Positions 15,333-24,893 of a stretch of DNA of 64,000 nt are shown in pieces. The stretch's first letter is position 1. The number at the start of each line of letters is the position of its first letter. The stretch is from positions 1,178,001-1,242,000 of the forward strand of contig CAVPQK010000024.1 in the NCBI GenBank assembly GCA_963707465.1. Direction: 5' to 3'. The notes under the pieces were generated by a model that had not been told where the DNA came from, did no database searches, and saw only the letters and a list, made by a program, of their open reading frames with translations. The DNA comes from Bog-159 sp963707465 (GTDB lineage: Bacteria; Acidobacteriota; Terriglobia; Bryobacterales; Bryobacteraceae). Made by a program: the position numbers and the translations under genes.

Positions 15333-15722
15333 CACCGGTGCCCGATAGTCCCGGCCAGTTCCAAGCCGCCTGGTCCGCTCCCAAGCCCGGCGCTTACCTG
15401 ACCGAGGTTACGGCCAGTGCGCAGCGGCCAGGTCAAGGAATTAGGCCGCGACGTCTTAACCTTTCAGCGCATGGATGGTGTAGCGGAGAACTTCCACACC
15501 GAACAGAACCGCGCCCTGCTGGAACACCTCGCCGCCCAAACGGGCGGTCAATATTGGAAGCCAGCCGATCTGGGCAAGCTCCCCGGCGCCATTCCGTTCT
15601 CGGAGGCGGGCGTGACGGTGCGCGAGACCAAGGATCTCTGGGACCTGCCGCTGGTCTTCCTCGTCCTACTGCTTCTCCGCTTTTCCGAGTGGTGGCTGCG
15701 CCGCCAATGGGGCATCGTGTGA
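15333..15722 (+). pseudogene. C-terminal tail of the VWA/amidotransferase protein, out of frame
   Basis: From about 15303 the coding sequence continues one frame over (SGIGALVEMTPVPDSPGQF, GAYLTEVTA). At 15416 an extra A moves it back into the original frame, giving VRSGQVKELGRDVLTFQRMD, ALLEHLAAQTGGQYWKPADL and a final membrane helix LPLVFLVLLLLRF ending at 15722. So a deletion and an insertion 114 bases apart cancel out. With both corrected the gene is one protein of about 771 residues and the C-terminal anchor is kept. Confidence 0.7.
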
Positions 15723-15726
15723 AAAT

Positions 15727-15755
15727 GTGGGCAGGCCCGTGGCCTGCGGCAGCCT
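15727..15755. repeat. Partial copy of the dispersed palindromic repeat
   Basis: This stretch matches the start of the elements at 18755 and 35931 (GTGGGCAGGCCC..GGCCTGCGGC) with small differences and then decays. It begins right after the stop codon of the preceding gene. Confidence 0.6.
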
Positions 15756-15852
15756 CAATGCTACCCTTGTAGCGGGAGGGCGGACCCGATTCACTCAACC
15801 CTCCTCTTGGCGCCTTGGCGGAACTTGGCGTCTTTGCGAGAAACCTGTCCTC

Positions 15853-16743
15853 ATGCCACAGCGCTTCCTCGACCCCTCCGTCCTCGCCGGCATCTCCAGC
15901 CTGGAACTGGTCGCCAAGACCGTGGTCGATGGCTTCGTCGCCGGCCTGCACCGCTCTCCCGATTTCGGTTTCAGCCAGGAGTTCGCCGAATATCGCGCCT
16001 ATACCCCCGGCGACGATCTGCGCCACATCGATTGGAACGTCTTCGCCCGCAGCGAGCGCATGTATCTGAAGCGCTATCGCGGCGAAACCAACAGCCCGTT
16101 GACGATCTTGCTCGACGCCAGCAACTCCATGCAGTTCGGCTCCCACGGCGTCAACAAAATGGATTACGCCCGCTACCTCGCCGCGTCGCTCTTCTATCTG
16201 GCCATCCACGGCCAGCGCGATGCCGCCGGCCTGATCACCTTCGACGACGAGATCCGCAACTATATCCGCCCCTCCACCCGCCAGGGGCAGTTGCATCGTT
16301 TGCTGGCCGGTCTGGAACAGGCCGAAGCTCACGCCCGCACCGATTTCGCGAAGCCCATGCGCTACTTCCAGGAATTCCTGAAGCGCCGCGGCATGGTACT
16401 GATCGTCTCCGACTTCTGGGAGTCGCCCGAAAGCATCATTCGCACCATCGAGCCGCTGCGCTTTCACGGCAACGAAGTGGTCCTGTTCCACGTCCTCGAT
16501 CCCGAGGATGTGCGTCCCAAGTTGAGCGGGCCTTCCATCCTGGTCGACCTGGAAACCCAGGATCGGCTCGAGGTGACCCCCGACTACACCCAGAACGAAT
16601 ATCGGGACAAAATCGAGGCGCATCTGGCCGATCTGCGCGATCGAACCCAGGCCGCGGGCATGGGCTACTGCCTGCTCATGACCGACCGTCCGCTCGACGA
16701 CGCCCTGCGCGAATACCTCACCCTCCGCGGAGGCCGCAATTAA
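15853..16743 (+). CDS. DUF58-domain protein
   Basis: The start at 15853 gives 296 residues and begins MPQRFLDPSVLAGISSLEL, typical of DUF58 proteins; upstream codons are repeat DNA. The signature YTPGDDLRHIDWNVFARSER is at about residues 52-71, followed by a VWA-like fold (LTILLDASNSMQFG with DxSxS, GMVLIVSDFWESPE). DUF58 proteins usually follow a MoxR AAA+ ATPase; none is present here. The stop is directly followed by the ATG of the BatA-like gene, so the two are coupled. Role: probable adaptor for envelope assembly or stress functions. Confidence 0.88.
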   Translation: MPQRFLDPSVLAGISSLELVAKTVVDGFVAGLHRSPDFGFSQEFAEYRAYTPGDDLRHIDWNVFARSERMYLKRYRGETNSPLTILLDASNSMQFGSHGVNKMDYARYLAASLFYLAIHGQRDAAGLITFDDEIRNYIRPSTRQGQLHRLLAGLEQAEAHARTDFAKPMRYFQEFLKRRGMVLIVSDFWESPESIIRTIEPLRFHGNEVVLFHVLDPEDVRPKLSGPSILVDLETQDRLEVTPDYTQNEYRDKIEAHLADLRDRTQAAGMGYCLLMTDRPLDDALREYLTLRGGRN

Positions 16744-17460
16744 ATGGGATTCTTCGCGCCCTGGTTCCTGGCCGCCCTTGCCGGGCTCGCGCTTCCGGTC
16801 TACCTGCATTTGTTGAAGCGGCAAACCACCCGGCCTAAGCCGGTCAGCTCGCTGATGCTCTTCGAGTCGCGCACGCAAAGCTCCACCCGCCATCGCCGGC
16901 TCCGCTACTTCCTGCTGCTGTCGCTGCGGCTGCTGGTGCTGCTGCTGTTGATTCTGGCCTTCGCCAATCCCTTCATCAACCGCAACACGGCCACACTCTC
17001 CAGCGACCGCCTGGTGCTGCTGGTGGTCGACAACTCCTTCAGCATGCGTGCCGGAACCCGCCTGGCCGATGCCAAGGACGCGGCTATGCGCGTGCTCTCC
17101 GGAAAAGGCGCCGCGCGCGCCCAAGTCGCGGCGTTCGGCTCGCAGTTGCGGCTCATGACCCAACCAATTGAGGACCAATCGGCGTTGCGTGCCGCGGTCC
17201 AGGCCATTCAGCCTGGCGATGGTCATGGCAACTTCGGCGAACTGGCGCGTGCCCTGCGCGCCATGGCCGAGTCGGTCCATACTCCCATCGAGCTGCATCT
17301 GTTCAGCGACATGCAACGCGGCGATCTGGCCGCCACTTTCTCCGACATGGCGCTGCCCGCCAACGTCACGCTGGAGACGCATGCCGTGGTCTCGAAGCCC
17401 CAACCCAATTGGACCGTCGAATCGGTGGATGCCCCCGGTCAAGTCTGGGGCAAGGACGGC
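16744..17460 (+). CDS. BatA-like VWA membrane protein, N-terminal part
   Basis: The ATG directly follows the DUF58 stop. The N-terminus is the BatA/aerotolerance module: a membrane helix with FLAALAGLALPVYLHLL, the RRLRYFLLLSLR motif and a second helix LLVLLLLILAFANPF. A VWA domain with VDNSFSM (DxSxS) and LHLFSDMQ follows. Homology in this frame ends at GKDG (17460) and continues one base later in another frame, as described in the next entry. The uncorrected frame runs on to 18378 with no family features. Confidence 0.78.
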
Positions 17461-18754
17461 CAAGCCGGTTCACGTCGCAGCCGTGATTGCCGGCTACGGC
17501 ACGCCCGCCGCCCAACGCACCGTGTCGCTGGTGCTGAACGGCAAAACCACCGCCACCAAAACCGTAGCCGTCCCTGCCAACGGCCGCGCTACCGTCGATT
17601 TCGCCGGCCTCGAAGTCCCCTACGGTTTCAGCCGCTGCGACGTGAAGATCGACGCCGCCGACGCATTCCCAGCCGACGACCTCCGCCGTTTTGCCGTCCA
17701 GCGCTCCGACCCGCAAAAAGTCTTGCTGATCCACAACTACGGCGACAACCGCTCGCCGCTCTACGTCGGCGCGGCACTCTCGGCGGCTGCCCAATCGGCC
17801 TTCAGCCTCGAATCGATCGACGTCCACGAAGCGGCCGACCGCCAGCCGTCCAACTACGCTTTCATCGTTCTCTCCGATCTGAATACGCTGCCCCCGCTTC
17901 TGGAGAATTCGCTCACCGGGTACGTGCGCGCGGGCGGCAGCCTGCTGATCGCCGCCGGCACGTCCGCCGGCGCCCGCTCGCAGATTCCCATTTTCGGCGC
18001 GCACATCGTCGAGACCCGCGACTACAGCCGCGTTCCCGGCCGTTACATGGCGGTCGGCGCCAGCGACGCGTCCTACCCCGCCGTGGCCAAGGCCGATGGC
18101 TGGCCGGGCGTGAAGTTCTTCTACGCTCTGGCTGTGGATCCGGGCGACGCGCGCGTCGTCGTTCGCTTGGGCGACCAGACCCCGCTTCTGCTCGAGAAAC
18201 GCATCGGCGAAGGCCGCGTGGTGCTGTTCACCTCCGGGCTCGACAACCTGACCAACGATTTCCCCTTGCAGCCTGCCTTCGTTCCGTTCATCGAGCAGAC
18301 CGCGCGCTATCTGGGCAGCAGCGAACGGCAGGGCGGCGCCCGCGTGGTGGACGCCTACCTCGACCTGCGCAACACTAAGGAACACGCTCAAGGCGTCGAG
18401 GTCACCGATCCCGAAGGAAAGCGCCCGCTCACGCTGGGAGAGGCCGCCTCCGCCCAATCGTTCCAGCTCATCGAGGCCGGCTATTACCAGATCCGGCTCG
18501 CCAACGGCCGCCAGGATGAAATCGGCGTCAACCCCGACCCCAAGGAATCGAACCTCGACATTATTCCCGACGATGTCTTGGCCTTATGGCGGGGCAACGG
18601 CGGCCAATCTCTACCGTCTTCACAAATCCCGTCCGGACCGCATAAGACGGCGCAAACCCTGTGGTGGTACATCATGTTGCTGATGCTAGCCTTCGCGCTG
18701 GCCGAATCTGCCCTGGCCAGCCGCTATCTCGGCACCCAGCGCGAGGAATCATAA
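17461..18754 (+). CDS. BatA-like VWA membrane protein, C-terminal part after frameshift
   Basis: After one extra C at 17461 the protein continues KPVHVAAVIAGYGTPAAQRT, a beta-sandwich, then KVLLIHNYGDNRSPLYVGAA, VRAGGSLLIAAGTSAG and VVLFTSGLDNLTNDF, which together resemble the amidotransferase-like domain of the 13407 protein. A last membrane helix WWYIMLLMLAFALAESALAS ends the protein. The joined product would be about 670 residues, a usual length for this family. There is no independent start with a ribosome binding site at the junction, so as sequenced it may not be made. Confidence 0.72.
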
Positions 18755-18817
18755 GTGGGGCAGGCCCTCGGCCTGCGGCGGCCTCTCAGGCCGCCAGCGC
18801 GCGAGCGCGCCTTTTTC
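18755..18817. repeat. Dispersed palindromic repeat ending in a terminator-like hairpin
   Basis: Positions 18755-18797 match 35931-35973 with one mismatch in 43 bases. Two hairpins are built in: CAGGCC/GGCCTG and GCGGCCT/AGGCCGC. A third, GCGCGCGAGCGCGC (18798-18811), is followed by CTTTTT and could end transcription. The element begins one base after the stop of the BatA-like gene, in the middle of an otherwise compact operon. Confidence 0.75.
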
Positions 18818-18839
18818 GTACCCAGCATTCCCAGACTGA

Positions 18840-19082
18840 CAAACGTCAATTGACGTTTTACGCAAGGTTGGAGCCGATCAAGTTGACCGTTTGCGGTTGA
18901 TCCTTTCGGCGCTAGACCAGGCCGGCGAGGTGCAGGACATGAACCAGCCGACGTTTCGATTGCACCCCTTGAAGGGTAACCGCAAGGGCGTGTGGGCCGT
19001 GACAGTAAAGACAAACTGGAGGGTCACCTTCCGCTTCGAAGGGGGCGACGCCTACGACGTGGATTTGGAAGATTACCATTAG
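18840..19082 (+). pseudogene. higB: HigB-family toxin, N-terminally broken
   Basis: The C-terminal two thirds is clear HigB: RLRLILSALDQAGEVQDMNQ, FRLHPLKGNRKGVWAVTVKT and NWRVTFRFEGGDAYDVDLED, ending DYH. The usual start (about MIxSFxHKGLxxFY) is missing. The frame is closed by a stop at 18837 and no ATG or GTG precedes the conserved part; TTG 18891 would give a 63-residue fragment. Relatives have about 92 residues. Either a frameshift or loss of the 5' end, close to the repeat element, has damaged it. The higA gene follows after 13 bases. Confidence 0.75.
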
Positions 19083-19095
19083 GAGGGACGACGCA

Positions 19096-19335
19096 ATGCC
19101 GATGAAAAATCCGGTTCACCCCGGCACACTCGCTAAGGCTAACCTTGCCGAACTTAACTTGAGTGTAGCCGAGGCCGCAAAAGCTATGAAGATTACGCGC
19201 CAACAGCTTCACAACGTGATGCAAGGCAGAAGCGCCGTTACGCCTCAGATGGCGTTGCGCTTTGAAAAGGCCTTTGGCGGCAGCGCCGACATGTGGCTAC
19301 GAATGCACGCCCAATGCGATATCCTTCAGTTATAA
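19096..19335 (+). CDS. higA: HigA-family antitoxin
   Basis: This 79-residue protein has the VapI/HigA signature: NPVHPGTLAKANLAELNLSV, AAKAMKITRQQLHNVMQGRS and a final ALRFEKAFGGSADMWLRM. AGGAGGG lies 7 bases upstream of the ATG. It is slightly shorter than most HigA (about 95). It binds HigB and represses the higBA promoter. The module lies inside the VWA operon, between the BatA-like and DUF4175-type genes. Confidence 0.88.
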   Translation: MPMKNPVHPGTLAKANLAELNLSVAEAAKAMKITRQQLHNVMQGRSAVTPQMALRFEKAFGGSADMWLRMHAQCDILQL

Positions 19336-19362
19336 GCGCCGGCCGCGCCGTTGGAGGGTTCC

Positions 19363-22300
19363 ATGAGTTTCCGCGAACAACTTCATACATACATAGCGCA
19401 ACTGGAACAACGTCTGCGCTGGAGCACCTGGCTGCGCGGCTTTGCCATCCTCACCGGCGGCGCTCTGGTGGCCACGCTGGTGCTGGTCTCGATCGCCAAT
19501 GCGCGCGCCTTCTCCCAAGGAAGCGTCACCGCCGCGCGTTTCGCCCTGATCCTGATTCTGGCCATAGCCGTGGCCGCCGGGTTGGCGCTGCCCTTGCGCC
19601 GACTCACCCGCCGCCGCGCGATCGCAGCCGCCGAAGCCGCCTTCCCGCAATTCCAGCAGCGTCTCACCACCTTTGCCGAACGCGATGGGCAGGATCCCTT
19701 CATCGAACTTCTGGCCGGGGATGCCTTGGCAATCGCGCGCTCCGCCGAGCCCCGGCAAATGGTCACCGACCGCCGCCTCTGGATCTCCCTGGGCGCCGGC
19801 CTCGCCGCCTTCGCCATTCTGGTTTGGATGATCGCCGCCGGCCCCGGTTCTCTGGGCTATGGCGCCGCGCTGCTTTGGACCGGTCCGCACCACGGCCGGC
19901 CCGCGCTCTACGATCTGCGCGTGACACCCGGCGATGCCATCGTGCGCCGCCACGCCGACCAATTGGTTTCCGCGCTGCCCACCGGCCTGCGGTCGCCCAG
20001 CGTCAAATTGTACGCCCATTTTCAGAGCTCCTCCAAGTGGGAACAGATTGCCATGCAGCCCACGGCGGCCGGCAGCTTCGCCGGCGGCTATGAATTCCTA
20101 TTCGCCGGCTTGCCCGAGAATGTCGAATACTACGTGACCGCCGGACCAATCACTTCGCAGCACTTTAGCATTCGCGTCTCGGATTTGCCCGCCGTCAAGC
20201 AGATTCGCGTCACCTATCATTACCCCGCCTGGACCGGCATGCCGTCCGAAGTCGAGGAGCGCGGTGGCGATCTGCGCGCCGTCACCGGCACCGACGCCGA
20301 ACTGGCGGTTTCGACCGACCGCCCGCTTGAAGGCGGCCGGATCCAACTCGACAACGGGGAGCAGATCCAGCTCACCGGCGGCCAGAATAACGTCTACCGC
20401 GGCACCGTCAAGATGAATCGGGACGGCGTCTACCACGTCGCCGGTGTGGAGGCGGGCGAGGCCGTGCGCGTCAGCGAGGATTTTTTCATCGAAGCCCGCA
20501 AAGCCAACCCGCCGCAAATCGCCCTGGTGCGTCCCGGCCGCGACTACGGAGCCAACCCCATCGAAGAGGTCACCATGGCCGCCAAGGCCAGCGACGATTA
20601 CTCGCTCACCGGCCTCGCGCTGCATTATTCGGTCAATGGCGGCGCCGAAACTACGGTGGATTTGCTGCGGCAAAAGGGCCAGAAGCAAGCCGACGGCTCG
20701 ACCACTCTCTCGCTGGAAAATTTCAAGCTCGTCCCGGGCGACCTGGTGAGCGTCTACGCCACCGCGAAGGACGCCAACGCCGAAGCCCACACCGACATGG
20801 TCTTCATCCAGACCGAGCCATTCGAGCGCGAGTTTTCGCAATCGCAACAGTCGGGCGGCGGCGGAGGAGGAGGGCAGGGCAATCAATCGGCGCAGATTTC
20901 GCAACGCGAGAAGGAGATAATCTTTGCCACCTTCAAACAACAGCGCGACAAGAACACGACACCACAGCAGGCGGCCGACATCGCCAAGCTGCTCGCCCAA
21001 TCGCAATCCACGTTGCGCGATCAGGCCGTCTCGCTTTCCGGCCGCTTGCAGGCGCGCGAACTGACCGAAGAGGTGCACGCCATCAACGATTTCCAGAAGG
21101 ACATGGTGGCCGCTTCCGAAGCTATGGCGCCGGCCGCACAACAATTGCAGCACGGGAAATGGCAGGACGCCATCCCCAACGAGCAGAAAGCTCTGCAATT
21201 CCTGCTGCGCGCCGAAGCCACTTTCCGGCAAATCGAGGTTGCGTTCGGAGCGCGCGGGGGTGGAGGCGGCGGCGGTGGCGCGGCGCGCGATCTGGCCAGT
21301 CTCTTCGATCTGGAACTCGATACCGAAAAGAACCAATACGAGACCCGGCGGACCGCGGCGACTAGCGCCGAACAAAAGGCGCAGGAGATCGCCGACGCCC
21401 TGAAAAAACTGGACGAGCTGGCCAGGCGCGAAGAGGGTTTGGCGCAGCAGCAACGCAATGGCGCTCAAACCGCGGAGCAAAAATGGCAACAGGAAATGTT
21501 GCAACGCGAAGCGCAGGAGCTTCAGCGCCAGATGGAGCAACAACTGGCGCAGAATGGCCAACAGGGACAACAGGGGCAACAGAGCGCCAATTCCCAGCAG
21601 TCCGCCGGGCAATCCGCCGACAGCCATCAACAAGCCGCGCGCCAGGCGCTCGACCGCTTGCGCCAAGCCAATGACGACATGCGTCGCGCCACTTCCCAAA
21701 ATGCCAGTGCAGCCGACTCCCGCCGGGCCGCCGACCGCTTGCGCCAGGCCGCCGACCAACTGGGCGGCATGCAACAGCAGGATGCCGCCGGCCGCCTCAA
21801 CTCCATGGCCAAGACAGCCGATCAACTGGCCAACCAGCAAAAGCAGCAGGCGGACCACGTGCGCGACTTGTTGGCTCAGCAGAATGCCGCGCGCACGGCC
21901 GGCGGGAAGATGACGTACCCCACCGCCCAGGAAATCGACAAGATGGTCAACGATCGCCAGCAGTTGTCTGACGATCTGGGGCGACTCACCCAGCAAATGC
22001 GTGGCGCGGCGCGCGAGCTCGCGCCCACGCAGCCGTCGGCTTCCAACAAGTTGCGCAGCGCGCTCGACGGCATGGACGAAAACGATCTCGGCACGCGCAT
22101 GCAGCGCAGCGCCGATCGCCTGCACAGTGGCAGCTTTTCCGATCCGTACGAAACTGCCCTCACGAGCGACCTGCAAAAGCTGGGCCAACAGGTCGGCGAG
22201 GCGGCCCGCGCCTTGGGCAGCGCACAGCACGGTTCCAACGACACGGCGCTCAATGGGGCCATGGACGATCTATCCCGCCTCCGCGACCGACTCGAAGGAC

Positions 22301-22755
22301 TGGGCGGCCCGACAGGCAATCCGTCCGGTGGCGAGACCGATCGCGGCCGTATGCTGGGCGCCTACGACACCGGCAACACCCGCATCGCGGGCAAGGCGGT
22401 GGCGCCCCAACAAGGTCCCAACCCGGCCGATACCCAGCGCCAAATCGATCAGGGCTTGAACCTTCTCAATCGCCTGCGCACCGCGGTCGCGGATAGTCCC
22501 GAAGCGCGCCAGCAGTTGCAGGCGCTGATCGATCAAATGCGCAATCTGGATCCCAGCCGTTTCCCCGGCAATCCCGCGTTGGTCGAGCAGATGCATCAGC
22601 AGCTTGTCAGCGAAGTGGACGCGCTGGAACTGCAACTCCGCCGCCAACTCGAAGAAAACCACGGCGGCACCATTCGCAACACGGCCCCGGCCAAGGTTCC
22701 CGACGGCTATCGGGACGCGGTCGCCGAGTATTACCGCAGGCTGTCCTCAAGATGA
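19363..22755 (+). CDS. DUF4175-type large membrane coiled-coil protein
   Basis: ATG 19363 is preceded by TTGGAGGGTTCC, a good ribosome binding site. The 1130-residue protein has three membrane helices in the first 160 residues (GFAILTGGALVATLVLVSIA, FALILILAIAVAAGLALPL, LWISLGAGLAAFAILVWMI). A large extracytoplasmic beta-rich region runs to about residue 480. A very long Gln- and Ala-rich coiled-coil region (QQQRNGAQTAEQKWQQEM and similar) follows, with two Gly-rich breaks. It is the usual last large member of DUF58/BatA operons in acidobacteria. The coiled coil may span the periplasm or bind the cell wall. Its stop overlaps the next ATG (ATGA). Confidence 0.82.
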   Translation: MSFREQLHTYIAQLEQRLRWSTWLRGFAILTGGALVATLVLVSIANARAFSQGSVTAARFALILILAIAVAAGLALPLRRLTRRRAIAAAEAAFPQFQQRLTTFAERDGQDPFIELLAGDALAIARSAEPRQMVTDRRLWISLGAGLAAFAILVWMIAAGPGSLGYGAALLWTGPHHGRPALYDLRVTPGDAIVRRHADQLVSALPTGLRSPSVKLYAHFQSSSKWEQIAMQPTAAGSFAGGYEFLFAGLPENVEYYVTAGPITSQHFSIRVSDLPAVKQIRVTYHYPAWTGMPSEVEERGGDLRAVTGTDAELAVSTDRPLEGGRIQLDNGEQIQLTGGQNNVYRGTVKMNRDGVYHVAGVEAGEAVRVSEDFFIEARKANPPQIALVRPGRDYGANPIEEVTMAAKASDDYSLTGLALHYSVNGGAETTVDLLRQKGQKQADGSTTLSLENFKLVPGDLVSVYATAKDANAEAHTDMVFIQTEPFEREFSQSQQSGGGGGGGQGNQSAQISQREKEIIFATFKQQRDKNTTPQQAADIAKLLAQSQSTLRDQAVSLSGRLQARELTEEVHAINDFQKDMVAASEAMAPAAQQLQHGKWQDAIPNEQKALQFLLRAEATFRQIEVAFGARGGGGGGGGAARDLASLFDLELDTEKNQYETRRTAATSAEQKAQEIADALKKLDELARREEGLAQQQRNGAQTAEQKWQQEMLQREAQELQRQMEQQLAQNGQQGQQGQQSANSQQSAGQSADSHQQAARQALDRLRQANDDMRRATSQNASAADSRRAADRLRQAADQLGGMQQQDAAGRLNSMAKTADQLANQQKQQADHVRDLLAQQNAARTAGGKMTYPTAQEIDKMVNDRQQLSDDLGRLTQQMRGAARELAPTQPSASNKLRSALDGMDENDLGTRMQRSADRLHSGSFSDPYETALTSDLQKLGQQVGEAARALGSAQHGSNDTALNGAMDDLSRLRDRLEGLGGPTGNPSGGETDRGRMLGAYDTGNTRIAGKAVAPQQGPNPADTQRQIDQGLNLLNRLRTAVADSPEARQQLQALIDQMRNLDPSRFPGNPALVEQMHQQLVSEVDALELQLRRQLEENHGGTIRNTAPAKVPDGYRDAVAEYYRRLSSR

Positions 22756-23492
22756 TTCGCCTACTGTGTCTGCTCTGCGCTCTCACCGCCGGGATGGCGC
22801 AGCAATTTCCGATGTGGGAGCGGCTGCTTCGCTACTACGGCGGCAAGAGCGATGACACCCCGGTGCCCTCCATGAAGATGGGCAATCACATGCAAATGTC
22901 GCTCAAGGGCAAGCTGCAACCGGGAGATAAACAACGCGCCCAGCGAATCGTCGCCGCCGCCCGTAGCGTGGTCGCCCATTATTCCGATGTGAATACCGCG
23001 CTTCGAAACGGCTACAAGCCGTTTCATCCCACCGGCAAAATGGGCGAAGAGGTGCACTACACCAACTATCGCTACAACCGGCTGGAGCAGCGCCGCGTGA
23101 ACTACGATTATCCGGGATCGATCCTCTACAAACGCACGCCGGGGGGCATGAAAGCCGTGGGTGTCATGTACACCGCCCCGCAAGATTCGACGCCGGAAAA
23201 TCTGAATTCGGCCGCGCCGCTAAGCATCGCCACCTGGCACCGTCATGTGGACTTCTGCGGCGGACCGCGAAGCTTGTCTCTCGCAGAACAATTTGGGCCG
23301 CATGCGCAGTTTGGCCCGCAAGGGAGTATCCACACCGAAGAGGCATGCAAAGAGGCGCACGGACTTTGGATTCCGGTAGTCTTCGGATGGATGACGCATG
23401 TCTACCCGAACGCCAAGTCCCCCAACGACGTGTGGGCCGGAATGGATATGCAGATGGACGCCAACGCCGGCGACGAAGAAATGCAGAAGTAG
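22752..23492 (+). CDS. Secreted protein of unknown function at the end of the VWA operon
   Basis: This 246-residue protein is coupled to the DUF4175-type gene by an ATGA overlap. It has a signal peptide (MIRLLCLLCALTAGMAQQ). Noticeable segments are NGYKPFHPTGKMGEEVHYTN, SILYKRTPGGMKAVGVMYTA, ATWHRHVDFCGGP and VVFGWMTHVYPNAKSPNDVW. The clustered His and Cys (WHxHxxxC, WMxHVYP) suggest a metal site. I do not know a named domain for it. Its position suggests a periplasmic partner of the operon, but that is inference. Confidence 0.7.
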   Translation: MIRLLCLLCALTAGMAQQFPMWERLLRYYGGKSDDTPVPSMKMGNHMQMSLKGKLQPGDKQRAQRIVAAARSVVAHYSDVNTALRNGYKPFHPTGKMGEEVHYTNYRYNRLEQRRVNYDYPGSILYKRTPGGMKAVGVMYTAPQDSTPENLNSAAPLSIATWHRHVDFCGGPRSLSLAEQFGPHAQFGPQGSIHTEEACKEAHGLWIPVVFGWMTHVYPNAKSPNDVWAGMDMQMDANAGDEEMQK

Positions 23493-23498
23493 GGGCCT

Positions 23499-24821
23499 CT
23501 ACGGCTTGCAGGCCGCGGCTGCGTGGTGGCTCTCGAGGATCGTGGCGACGTCTGTGTTCCCGTTCGCCACGGCTGCCTGATAGGGACTTTTTTGCTGCGG
23601 CCCGCAGAGACTTGGATTCGCACCGCGCTCCAGCAGCAGCCGGACCACGCTGCTTCTGCCGAACGACGCGGCATCGTACAGGGCGGTAGCGCCCGAGGCG
23701 GTATTGATGTGGTTTATCCCAGCTCCGCGGTCGAGCAGCAGGGCGGCGATGGCGTCATAACCCTGAAGCGCGGCATTTTCCAGCGGGCTGGCGCCGGCGC
23801 GGCCGCTTCGGTTCGGATCGGCGCCGCTTTCGAGGAGCAGCCGGGCCACTTTCGCCGATCCCGCGAGCGCGGCGGTTTCGAGCGGCGTGGAGCCCGACGC
23901 CAGCGTCTCGTTCACAGACACGCCGTGCTCGAGCAGTTTCGCGACGAAGGCTGACTCGTCCTTTTTGATAGCCGGGTCCATGATGGCCGCGAAGAACTCG
24001 GCCGGCCTTTCCTTGGCTTCGGCCTCCAGCAAGAGCATGGCGGAATCCTCGTGCCGGAATCGGATGGCATTTTCGAGCGGCGTGTGGCGGCGGTTGTCGG
24101 GCGCGGCCAGATCGGGGTTGAAGCGCAAGAGATATCCGACGATGGCGGTCTGTCCTCGGTATGCCGCTTCGTTGATGGGGGTGGCGCCGGTGGCCGGCTC
24201 CGCTTCATTCAGGCGGGCGCCGTGCGCCAGCAGAATGGCAACCGCATCGAGTGAGCCATTCCAGACGGCTTGGTCGAGCGGTGCCACGCCTTCGCTATCC
24301 CGAACCGTTACGTCGGCGCCATGTTCGATAAGGAGGTGTATGACCGCAACCTGCGTGCCGGCGAAGTGTAAAGCCGTGCGTCCCTCGGCCCCTTTTGTAT
24401 TTACTTGGGCGCCGGCAGCGAGCAGGGTGGAGAGGATGCGGATGTTGCCATAGCCGGCCGCATATTGCAGCGCGCCGTTCGGAGGGTCGGTGTCGTCCTT
24501 TGGCCGGTTCATTTTGACGGGGGCGTTGGGATCCGCATGGTAGGCCAACAGGAGCTGAACCATGTCGACCTGATTAGCTGACGAGGCATAGTAAAGTGGG
24601 GTGGCGCCGTAGCGGTCGGGCTCGTCGGGGTTCACGCCGGACGAGAGAAGCAGTTCGGCCGTTTTCAGATCACCCTGACGGGAAGCTTTCGCCAGCAACT
24701 CGGCGGGAGTGTTCTCCGCAGCCGGCAGCGCGGGCAGCGAAACAAGCAGCAGGAGGGCGGCCAATCTTGGCCGCAGCCGCGCTTTCGGGCGGCTGAGTCG
24801 CTCACCCCACGGTGTCCACAT
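23499..24821 (-). CDS. Secreted ankyrin-repeat protein
   Basis: A signal peptide (LRPRLAALLLLVSLPALPAAE) precedes about ten ankyrin repeats that fill the 440 residues, such as DRYGATPLYYASSANQVDMV, GRTALHFAGTQVAVIHLLIE, GSTPLETAALAGSAKVARLL and GASPLENAALQGYDAIAALL. Ankyrin arrays bind other proteins; the partner cannot be inferred. The start could also be at an internal Met-free position nearer the signal peptide, so the first 15 residues are uncertain. It converges with the operon end, with 6 bases between stops, and diverges from the S46 peptidase. Confidence 0.85.
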   Translation of the reverse strand: MWTPWGERLSRPKARLRPRLAALLLLVSLPALPAAENTPAELLAKASRQGDLKTAELLLSSGVNPDEPDRYGATPLYYASSANQVDMVQLLLAYHADPNAPVKMNRPKDDTDPPNGALQYAAGYGNIRILSTLLAAGAQVNTKGAEGRTALHFAGTQVAVIHLLIEHGADVTVRDSEGVAPLDQAVWNGSLDAVAILLAHGARLNEAEPATGATPINEAAYRGQTAIVGYLLRFNPDLAAPDNRRHTPLENAIRFRHEDSAMLLLEAEAKERPAEFFAAIMDPAIKKDESAFVAKLLEHGVSVNETLASGSTPLETAALAGSAKVARLLLESGADPNRSGRAGASPLENAALQGYDAIAALLLDRGAGINHINTASGATALYDAASFGRSSVVRLLLERGANPSLCGPQQKSPYQAAVANGNTDVATILESHHAAAACKP

Positions 24822-24893
24822 TGCACAATGATACCGTGCCGGTAACCACTACACCACCGGCTGCGCTATAACAAACGTGAGCCTCCGAACGGC

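Noticed and set aside
15433..17463. A 676-codon minus-strand open frame opposite the DUF58 and BatA-like genes
   Set aside because: Its sequence has only His/Gln/Gly-rich shadow composition and no start site, and both plus-strand genes have clear domains.
19330..22662. Long minus-strand open frames opposite the DUF4175-type gene
   Set aside because: High GC keeps the antisense frames open; they have no domains, and the plus strand has membrane helices, coiled coil and a good ribosome binding site.
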